Shown here one piece after another: positions 36,164-44,200 of a stretch of 64,000 bases of DNA. Positions within the stretch are counted from its first letter, which is position 1. Every line of letters begins with the position of its first letter. The stretch comes from an uncultured Eggerthellaceae bacterium. GTDB lineage: Bacteria; Actinomycetota; Coriobacteriia; Coriobacteriales; Eggerthellaceae. The DNA is taken from NCBI GenBank assembly GCA_958452575.1, contig CAUDUM010000001.1, positions 186,001 to 250,000 on the forward strand, read 5' to 3'. A program made the position numbers and the translations under genes. The notes under the pieces were generated by a model. The model worked only from the letters and a program-made list of their open reading frames with translations. It made no database searches and had not been told where the DNA came from.

Positions 36164-38413
36164 ATGGCAGAGCAAGGAGAGGTCAAGCGCGAGGTCAAAC
36201 GCGCATCATGTTTCCTGTGCCACCTCAACTGCGGCGTGATCTGCACCAAGGAGAACGGTCGCATCGTCAAGATCGAGGGAGACCCCGACAATCCGCACAA
36301 CGAGGGGTTTGTATGCCGCCGCCTCGAGCAAGATCGTTGGAAGGACTTCGAGTACAACCCCAACCGCTTGAAGCATCCCCTCAAGCGTGCCGGCGAGCGC
36401 GGCGGCGGGCAGTGGGAGGAGATCTCCTGGGATCAGGCGCTTGACGAGATCGCCGCGAAACTCGCCGAGCTCCGCGATCAGTACGGTCCCGAGACGCTGT
36501 GCTTCATCGAGGGCACCTATCGTACGCAGTCCAACCTGCACTATAAATTCACCAACCTCTTCGGCAGCCCCAACACCGGCGGCGCGGGAACGATCTGCTA
36601 CAGCTCCGACATGTGGCTCGAGCCCTGCACCTACGGCGGGTTCTGCTCGGACAAATCGGATTGGAAGCAGTCCAACCTGATCGTGCTGTGGGGCCGCAAC
36701 GTGGCCGCCTCGGAGCTCCTCAACTGGAAGTGGACGCGCGACAACATGGAGCAGAGGGGCGCCAAACTGATCGTCATCGATCCGCGCTTCTGCGAAGCCG
36801 CCCAGTACGCCGACTTGTTCCTGCAGATCCGCCCCGGCACCGACACCGCTTTGGCCCTCGGCATGATCAACGTGATCATCGAGGAGGATCTCTACGACCA
36901 CGAGTTCGTCGACGAGTGGTGCTACGGCTTCGACGCTTTGAAGGAGCGCGCTGCCGAATGGCCGGTCGAGCGCGTGTCCAAGATCACCTGGGTGTCCGAG
37001 GATAAGATCCGCAAAGCCGCCCGCATGTACGCCACCACCAAACCTGCCTGCATGCCTTGGGGCGAGAAGGGCGGCGACGGCCACGGCGTCAACGCCACCA
37101 ACACGATCCGCGCGAAGGCCATCCTGCGCTCCATCACCGGCAACATCGACAAGATCGGCGGCGACCAGCTGACGATGCCGACGGACCGCGGCGACACCGA
37201 CCGCACCTACGAGCACAACTCGCTGTCTCAGGAGCAGCGCGACAAGATCGTCGGCCTCGACCGCTTCCCGGGCATGACGTTCAAGGGCTGGGACATCATC
37301 TCCAAGGCCTATCCGCGCTTCTATCCGTATTGCTGCGCTCCCTTGCTGTTCCGCCAGATGATCAGCGGCGATCCATACCCGGTCAAGGCATGCATTATCC
37401 AGGCGAACAACCCCGTTTTGGCTTTCTCCAACTCCAAGCTCGTGCACAAGGCGCTCAAGAGCCTCGATCTGTTCGTCGTCCACGATTACTTCATGACCCC
37501 GTCCGCGGCGTTGGCCGACTACGTGCTCCCCGCTGCGACGTGGCTTGAGCGCTGCAGCATCGGATACCCCACGATGGACGTCAACATGACCAGCATGTGC
37601 GGCACGATGCCAGTCGTCGAGCGCTTCGAGGGCGGCACCGACGTCGACTTCCGCGACGACTACGAGTTCTGGTACGGCCTGTCCGAGCGCCTTGGCATGG
37701 CCGACAAGTGGTGGGGCCCCAAGTACGAGGACTTCTTCGACGGTCAGGTGGAGCCGTTCGGCATGAAGTTCAAGGACTTCTGCGAGAAGGTCAAGTACCT
37801 CAAGGTTCCCAACGTCCCCGAGAAGTACAAGGAGCCCGGCTTCAAGTTCCTGACCCCCACGGGCAAGGTGGAGCTGTACTCCACGGTCATCGAGGAGCTG
37901 GCCAAGGAGACCGGCCAGGACTTCGATCCGCTGCCCAACTTCGTGTTCCCGCCCGACTTCCCCGAGGTCAATCCCGAGTACGCGGCCGAGTACCCGCTGT
38001 GCATGATCACCGGCGCGCGCTTCATGCCGATGTACCACACCGAGCATCGCCAGCCCGGCGCCTACCGCGACCTGCATCCGGATCCGGTCTTCCAGATCCA
38101 TCCGGACACCGCGATGGACCTCAACATCGCGCCCAACGACTGGTGCTGGATCGAGACCCATATGGGCCGCATCAAGCAGCGCGCCTGCGTTACGACCGCC
38201 GTCGATCCGCGCGTCATCAGCGTGCAGCATGACTGGTGGTTCCCGGAGAAAGACGAGGCGGAGCCGAGCCTGTTCGGTTTGTGGGAATCCAACGTCAATG
38301 CCATCGTCGATGACGATCCGGACAAGTACCTTGATCCGATCATGGGCGCATGGCCGGTGACGGGCCTCATGGCCAAGGTGTACCGCTGCGAGGATGACGA
38401 GCAGCATCTGTAG
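36164..38413 (+). CDS. Molybdopterin (bis-PGD) oxidoreductase B1, acetylene hydratase/transhydroxylase branch
   Basis: The 749-residue soluble enzyme has [4Fe-4S] ligands Cys16, Cys19, Cys23 and Cys51 (CFLCHLNCG ... GFVC) and a predicted metal ligand Cys145 in GTICYSSDM. The bis-pterin binding regions follow acetylene hydratase closely (GTDTALALGMINVIIEEDLYDHEFV; the C-terminus ends LMAKVYRCE). There is no signal peptide and no ferredoxin or membrane partner gene. His20 stands where acetylene hydratase has its catalytic Asp13. The paralogue B2 lies 0.4 kb downstream and is far more similar to it than enzyme A is. The substrate is unknown; catechol dehydroxylation, hydroxyl transfer or another reduction are possibilities. 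Likely controlled by the divergent membrane LuxR protein. Confidence 0.88.
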   Translation: MAEQGEVKREVKRASCFLCHLNCGVICTKENGRIVKIEGDPDNPHNEGFVCRRLEQDRWKDFEYNPNRLKHPLKRAGERGGGQWEEISWDQALDEIAAKLAELRDQYGPETLCFIEGTYRTQSNLHYKFTNLFGSPNTGGAGTICYSSDMWLEPCTYGGFCSDKSDWKQSNLIVLWGRNVAASELLNWKWTRDNMEQRGAKLIVIDPRFCEAAQYADLFLQIRPGTDTALALGMINVIIEEDLYDHEFVDEWCYGFDALKERAAEWPVERVSKITWVSEDKIRKAARMYATTKPACMPWGEKGGDGHGVNATNTIRAKAILRSITGNIDKIGGDQLTMPTDRGDTDRTYEHNSLSQEQRDKIVGLDRFPGMTFKGWDIISKAYPRFYPYCCAPLLFRQMISGDPYPVKACIIQANNPVLAFSNSKLVHKALKSLDLFVVHDYFMTPSAALADYVLPAATWLERCSIGYPTMDVNMTSMCGTMPVVERFEGGTDVDFRDDYEFWYGLSERLGMADKWWGPKYEDFFDGQVEPFGMKFKDFCEKVKYLKVPNVPEKYKEPGFKFLTPTGKVELYSTVIEELAKETGQDFDPLPNFVFPPDFPEVNPEYAAEYPLCMITGARFMPMYHTEHRQPGAYRDLHPDPVFQIHPDTAMDLNIAPNDWCWIETHMGRIKQRACVTTAVDPRVISVQHDWWFPEKDEAEPSLFGLWESNVNAIVDDDPDKYLDPIMGAWPVTGLMAKVYRCEDDEQHL

Positions 38414-38473
38414 GAAACGTTGTGCCGCCGCGCCGGCGCATCAGCGCGGCGGCGTCCGAGAGGAGAGTTCGCT

Positions 38474-38683
38474 ATGTGCTTCAGACCAGCATCGACCACC
38501 ATGGGCGCGCGTATCTGCCTGTCGTGCCACACCGTGTGCGACGACGTGAGCGCGACGGTGTGCCCGAACTGCGGCGCGCCGTTCCCGGGCGCCGAGGACG
38601 CATCCGATTCGCCCGCGCCCGCTGCGCCTGCGGCTCCGAGCGCGCCGGATGCACCCGCTGCGCCCAAGCCGTCAGAAGACTAG
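38474..38683 (+). CDS. MCFRP zinc-ribbon protein with a Pro/Ala-rich tail (locus B)
   Basis: The 69-residue protein begins MCFRPASTTMGARICLSCH, has a second knuckle CPNCGAPF, and ends in an Ala-Pro repeat tail closing KPSED. ATG 38474 follows AGGAGAG. The same plan and length occur in the locus A protein (22821-23030), so this is a small family tied to this enzyme type. The gene sits between enzymes B1 and B2 (60 bp and 138 bp away) on the same strand. Roles as electron carrier, assembly chaperone or tether are all open. Confidence 0.75.
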   Translation: MCFRPASTTMGARICLSCHTVCDDVSATVCPNCGAPFPGAEDASDSPAPAAPAAPSAPDAPAAPKPSED

Positions 38684-38709
38684 CTTTCGGACATCGCTTC
38701 GTTGGCAAG

Positions 38710-38786
38710 GCGCCCGAAGACGAGAGGGCGCTTGCGGTATGCGGAAAGACCGCTTTCCGCAATGCCCCCACGATGCGCGTGGGGGC
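38710..38786 (+). other. Three consecutive hairpins in the leader of molybdoenzyme B2
   Basis: Stems are GCGCCC/GGGCGC (38710-38731), GCGGAAAG/CTTTCCGC with a 4-base loop (38741-38760) and GCCCCCAC/GTGGGGGC (38764-38786). They fill most of the 138-bp spacer upstream of B2. No U-run follows, so RNA stability or processing that sets B1/B2 ratios is plausible. Confidence 0.55.
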
Positions 38787-38821
38787 GTCGAGCTCCTCAA
38801 GAGGGGAGAAAGGAGAGGGAA

Positions 38822-41074
38822 ATGGCAGAACAGACCGAGGTCAAGCGTGAGGTGAAACGCGCGTCGTGCTTCCTGTGCCACCTCAACTGCGGCGTTCTCT
38901 GCACCAAGGAGAACGGACGTGTCGTCAAGATCGAGGGCGATCCCGACAACCCGCACAACGAGGGCTATGTGTGCTCTCGTCTTGAGCAGGACCGCTGGAT
39001 CGACTTCGAGTACAACCCCAACCGTCTGAAGCATCCCCTAAAGCGCGTGGGCGAGCGCGGCAGCGGCCAGTGGGAGGAGATCTCGTGGGATCAGGCGTTC
39101 GATGAGATCGCCGCGAAGCTCGCCGAGCTGCGCGACGAGTACGGCGCCGAGACGCTGTGCTTCCTCGAGGGCACCTACCGCACTGAATCGCATCTGCACT
39201 ACAAGTTCACGAACCTTTTCGGCAGCCCCAACACCGGCGGCAACGGCACCATCTGCTACAGCTCCGACATGTGGCTCGAGCCCTGCACCTACGGCGGGTT
39301 CTGCTCAGACAAGTCGGACTGGAAGCGCGCGAATCTGATCGTGCTGTGGGGCCGCAACCCCGCCGCCTCGGAGCTCCTCAACTGGAAGTGGGTCACCGAA
39401 AACATGGAGCAGCGCGGCGCCAAGCTGATCTTCATCGATCCGCGCTATTGCGAGGGCGCCCAGCATGCCGATCTGTTCCTGCAGATCCGTCCCGGCACCG
39501 ACGCCGCTTTGGCCCTGGCGATGATCAACGTGATCATCGAGGAGGACCTCTACGACCATGAGTTCGTCGAAGAGTGGTGCTACGGCTTCGATAAGCTTCG
39601 TGAGCGCGCCGCCGAGTGGACGCCCGAGCGCGCCGAGGAGATCACGTGGGTTCCCGCCGACAAGATCCGCGAGGCGGCCCGCATGTACGCCACCATCAAG
39701 CCCGCCTGCATGCCTTGGGGCGAGAAGGGCGGCGACGGCCACGGCGTCAACGCCACCAACACGATCCGCGCGAAGGCCATCCTGCGCTCCATCACCGGCA
39801 ACATCGACAAGATCGGCGGCGACCAGCTGACGATGCCGGGCGATCGCGGCGGCACCGAGGACATGAACTTCAACCATAACGACCTGTCGCAGGAGCAGCG
39901 CGACAAGATGATCGGCAACGAGCGCTTCCCGGGTCTGACCTTCAAAGGCTGGGACATCATCTCCAAGGCCTATCCGCGCTTCTATCCGTACTCCAACGCG
40001 CCTTTGCTGTTCAAGGCCATGATCACGGGCGATCCCTATCCGGTCAAGGCGTGCATCGTCCAGGCCGACAACCCGATGCTGGCGTTCACCAACACCAAGC
40101 TGGTCTACGAGGCGCTCAAGAGCCTGGATCTGCTTGTGGTGCACGACTACTTCATGACCCCGACCGCGGCGCTGGCCGACTACGCGCTGCCTGCGGCGAC
40201 GTGGCTTGAGCGTTGCAGCCGCGGCTATCCGACCATGGATGTCGAACAGGTCAGCATGGCGGGCAGCATGCCGGTGGTCGAGCGCTTCGAGGGCGGCACC
40301 GACGTCGACTTCCGCGACGACTACGAGTTCTGGTACGGACTGGCGGATCGTCTGGGCTTCGGCGATAAGTACTGGGGCCCCACGATGGAGGATATGATGG
40401 ACGGCCAGGTGGAGCCGTTCGGCATGAAGTTCCGCGACTTCTGCGAGAAGGTCAAGTACCTCAAGGTGCCCAACAAGCCCGAGAAGTACAAGGAGCCCGG
40501 CTTCAGGTTCCTGACCCCCACGGGCAAGGTGGAGCTGTACTCCACGGTCATCGAGGAGCTGGCCAAGGAGACCGGCCAGGACTTCGATCCGCTGCCCAAC
40601 TTCGTGTTCCCGCCCGACTTCCCCGAGGTCAATCCCGAATACGCGGCCGAGTACCCGCTGTGCATGATCACCGGCGCCCGCTTCATGCCGTTCTACCATA
40701 GCGAGCATCGCCAGCCCGGCGCCTACCGCGACCTGCATCCGGATCCGATCTTCCAGATCCATCCGGACACGGCGATGGACCTCAACATCGCCCCGGGCGA
40801 CTGGTGCTGGATCGAGACCCACAAGGGCCGCATCAAGCAGCGCGCAAGCCTCACCACCACGGTCGACCCGCGCGTCATCAGCGTGCAGCATGACTGGTGG
40901 TTCCCCGAGGACGAGGAGGCTGAGCCCAGCTTGCTCGGCGTGTGGAAATCCAACGTCAACGTCATCGTCGACAGCGATCCGGACAAATACTGCGACCCGC
41001 TCATGGGCGCATGGCCTGTGACGGGACTCATGGCCAAGGTGTACCGCTGCGAGGATGACGAGCAGCATCTGTAG
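38822..41074 (+). CDS. Molybdopterin (bis-PGD) oxidoreductase B2, acetylene hydratase/transhydroxylase branch
   Basis: The 750-residue paralogue of B1 has the same N-terminus (MAEQTEVKREVKRASCFLCH), [4Fe-4S] Cys16, 19, 23 and 51, and predicted metal-ligand Cys145. Long stretches are almost identical to B1 in DNA (for example 39704-39838 equals 37046-37180 over 135 bp), while other parts differ. Substitutions cluster in putative substrate-funnel segments (DRGGTEDMNFNHND against DRGDTDRTYEHNS; MDVEQVSMAGSMP against MDVNMTSMCGTMP), so substrate preference may differ. ATG 38822 follows AAAGGAGAGG. It has no export signal. His20 follows CxxC as in A and B1. Confidence 0.88.
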   Translation: MAEQTEVKREVKRASCFLCHLNCGVLCTKENGRVVKIEGDPDNPHNEGYVCSRLEQDRWIDFEYNPNRLKHPLKRVGERGSGQWEEISWDQAFDEIAAKLAELRDEYGAETLCFLEGTYRTESHLHYKFTNLFGSPNTGGNGTICYSSDMWLEPCTYGGFCSDKSDWKRANLIVLWGRNPAASELLNWKWVTENMEQRGAKLIFIDPRYCEGAQHADLFLQIRPGTDAALALAMINVIIEEDLYDHEFVEEWCYGFDKLRERAAEWTPERAEEITWVPADKIREAARMYATIKPACMPWGEKGGDGHGVNATNTIRAKAILRSITGNIDKIGGDQLTMPGDRGGTEDMNFNHNDLSQEQRDKMIGNERFPGLTFKGWDIISKAYPRFYPYSNAPLLFKAMITGDPYPVKACIVQADNPMLAFTNTKLVYEALKSLDLLVVHDYFMTPTAALADYALPAATWLERCSRGYPTMDVEQVSMAGSMPVVERFEGGTDVDFRDDYEFWYGLADRLGFGDKYWGPTMEDMMDGQVEPFGMKFRDFCEKVKYLKVPNKPEKYKEPGFRFLTPTGKVELYSTVIEELAKETGQDFDPLPNFVFPPDFPEVNPEYAAEYPLCMITGARFMPFYHSEHRQPGAYRDLHPDPIFQIHPDTAMDLNIAPGDWCWIETHKGRIKQRASLTTTVDPRVISVQHDWWFPEDEEAEPSLLGVWKSNVNVIVDSDPDKYCDPLMGAWPVTGLMAKVYRCEDDEQHL

Positions 41075-41087
41075 GATCCCATAGGAG

Positions 41088-41110
41088 GGCGGGCGCTTCG
41101 GGCGTCCGCC
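41088..41110 (+). other. Hairpin after molybdoenzyme B2
   Basis: GGCGGGCGC and GCGTCCGCC form a 9-bp stem with one G-U pair 13 bp after the B2 stop. There is no U-run, so termination is uncertain. The rest of the 206-bp gap to the activase gene shows no gene. Confidence 0.4.
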
Positions 41111-41280
41111 CCGTGGCGAGGCGTCCGAACCTTGCCGCAGCACGGGCCCCGGCGCGACGTCGGGGTCCGTCGCATAGAGAAGATTGGATAGCGCGCGCGG
41201 CGGGGCGACTTGCTAAGATGCGACATGCGAGGACGCCTCGCCGCACGCGGGGGTTGGTACGAGGGATGGCAGGAGGCCCG

Positions 41281-44200
41281 ATGGGCGTTCGCATCGGCAT
41301 CGACGTGGGATCCAAGACCGTCAAGGTCGTGATCGTCGACGGGCGCGGCGAGATCGTCCACAGCCTCTACCGACGTCATCTCGCCAACGTCAGAACCACG
41401 CTCGCCCAGGCACTGCGCTCCCTTATCGAGGAGGCGGGGGATGTCGCCGGCCCGGTAGCATTCACGGGGTCGGCGGGCATCGCGCTTGCCCAGGCGCTCG
41501 GCGCGCCGCATGTTCAGGAGGTCGTGGCGACCACGCGGGCCGTGCGCCGCTTCTGGCCCGAGGCGGACGCGTTCATCGAGCTGGGCGGCGAGGATGCCAA
41601 GGTGGTGTACCTCACCGGCGGCCTGGAGCAGCGCATGAACGCCACCTGCGCGGGAGGGACGGGCGGCTTCATCGACACGCTCGCGGCGATGCTCGGCGTG
41701 CGCTCGTCGGGTATGAACCGGCTCGCATCCAAGGCCAAGCGCCTCTATCCCATCGCCTCGCGCTGCGCGGTGTTCGCGCAGACTGATGTGAGGCCGCTGC
41801 TCAATGCGGGCGCCGATCCCCAGGACATCGCGGCGAGCGTTCTCGACGCGGTGGCTCGCCAGACGCTCGGCGGGCTCGCCTGCGGGCGGCCCCTGCGCGG
41901 AACCGTCGTCTTCCTCGGCGGGCCGCTCGAGCACATCCCGTCGCTCGTCGATGCGTTCCGTCGCAAGCTCGGACTCGATGAGCGCACGGGCATCAAGCCC
42001 TACCAAGCCCATCTGCAGACCGCGCGCGGCGCCACCCTGGAGGCGCGGAAAGGGGGTTTCTCCGCATCGCTTTCCGAGCTCGCCGCGCGCTGCGAGGGCC
42101 TCGAGTTGGACGAGGAGGGGTTGGACCGGCTTGCGCCCCTGTTCTCCGATGCGGGCGAGGTCCGCGCGTTCTCGCGGCGCCATGCCGCCCTCCGCTGGCC
42201 GCGCATCTCCCCCGCGCGCTGCGAGGGTCCGCTGTTCCTCGGCATCGACGCGGGTTCCACCACGGTCAAACTCGCGCTCGTCGACGGTCGGGGTCGTGTG
42301 TTGCACAGCGAGTACCGTTCGACGCACGGAGACGTCTTCGATATCGCCTCGGCGATGCTCGCGCGCGTATGGCGCTCCATCCCGCAAGGTTGCTTCCTCG
42401 CCTGGAGCGCGGCCACCGGATACGGGGAGGATCTGCTGCGGGCGGGGCTGGGGATCGACGAGGGCGTGGTGGAGACGATAGCCCATGCCGATGCGGCCTG
42501 CGCACTCGTGCCCGACGCATCGTTCGTGCTCGATATCGGCGGACAGGACATGAAGGCGCTCTGGATACGCGAGGGGCGCGTGGTGGATGCGGTGCTCAAC
42601 GAGGCGTGCTCGAGCGGGTGCGGAGCTTTCCTGGAAGGCACGGCCTACGCGCTCGGTTCTACCCCGGGCGCGCTTGCGACTGCCGCGCTCACCGCGAAGG
42701 CACCGGTGGATCTGGGAACCAAATGCACGGTGTTCATGTCGTCGCGGGTCAAGCATGCCCAGAAGATCGGCGCGTCCCTGGCGGATCTGGGCGCGGGGCT
42801 CGCGTATTCGGTCGTGCGCAACGCGCTGTACCGGATCGTGGGGGCCGATCGTCTTGGTTCTATCGGAGAGCGCGTCGTCGTTCAGGGCGGAGGGTTCAAA
42901 TCCGACGCGGTGCTGCGCGCCTTCGAGCGTGTGGCCGGTTGCGAGGCCTCCCGTCCCGATACGGCGCATCTGATGGGCGCGCTCGGCGCCGCGCTTACCG
43001 CGTCCAAGCGCTGGCATGCCCGCAGGGAGCGTGGCGAGGACGTCGCGTCGGGCGTCATTGACGCCGAGGCGTTGCAGCGCCTCATGCCGCGCCGCCAATC
43101 GCTTGTCTGCGGAGGCTGCGCCAACGCCTGCCGCCTCGCGCTCATCGAGTTCGGCGAGGGAAAAAGATCGGTCAGCGGGAACCGTTGCGAGCGGGGGAGG
43201 GCGTGGGCGATGGCGCTGGCGCGCGGCGGGAGCCCGTCAGCGGATGCGCGGCCTCGCATGGCGCGCAGGCGCCCGCCCAACGTGGCGCGCCTCGAGCAGG
43301 AACTCATCGCGCGCGCCGGACGCCGCTGCGTCGGCGCGCGCGGATCCGTCGTCGGCATCATGGACGTGCTGTCGGGATACGAGGCCGTGCCGTTTTGGAC
43401 GGCGTTCTTCCAGGCGCTCGGGTTCGGAACCGTTGCGGCGGGATGCACGGAGGATCGAGGGGACGAGACGTGGCTCGAAAGCGTGGCGAGCGAGAGCGCG
43501 TGCTATCCCGCCAAGCAGGCGAACAAGCGCCTGTTCCAGCTTGCGGGGGCGGGTGTCGACTTCGCGTTCATGCCAACGCGTCCGCGCGACGGCGATTGCC
43601 CGGTGCTTTGCGGCTATGCCGGCGCGCTCGCCGAAGGCTCCTGCGAAGGCGCGGATCCCGGGCTTGCACTTATCGCGCCGCGCCTCTCCGCGTCGCTCGT
43701 CTGCTCGGCGCGTCCCGAAGAAGGGGATGCGGCCGTCCTCCAAGAGGCGTTTCGAGGCGTTTTGGGCGAAGGGGCGCCTTCGCTCGCTGAGGTGAGCGCC
43801 GCCCTCGAATGCGCACAGAAGGCGCAAGAGCTGTTCAAGCGGATGCTCGGGGTTGCGACGGATGCGGCGCTGCGGTGGATCGAGGAGGATCCCCGCCGCA
43901 GGGGCGCAGTGCTGGGGTGCCGTCCGTACCACATCGATCCCGCAGCGCTGCATCGGATCGACGATGCGCTCGCCTCGCTCGGGTTCGCCGTGCTCGTGCC
44001 GGCGGGACTCCGCGCGAGCGGGCGCGTCGACAGTGGCGGCGCATCTTTGCGCGCGGAGCGCGCCGATGCCCTCGAGGGTGCCCACGATCGCGTCTCGACG
44101 GGCTGGGATCGCGCGGACGAGCTTGCCTCTCTCGCGCGGATCGCCGCAGGCCATTCGCAGTTTCTGGCCGTGTTCCTGCGCTCGTTCGGCTGCACGATGG

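Noticed and set aside
36206..43098. Several minus-strand frames of 600-790 codons opposite enzymes B1, B2 and the activase
   Set aside because: All lie antisense to conserved coding sequence and lack recognisable domains.
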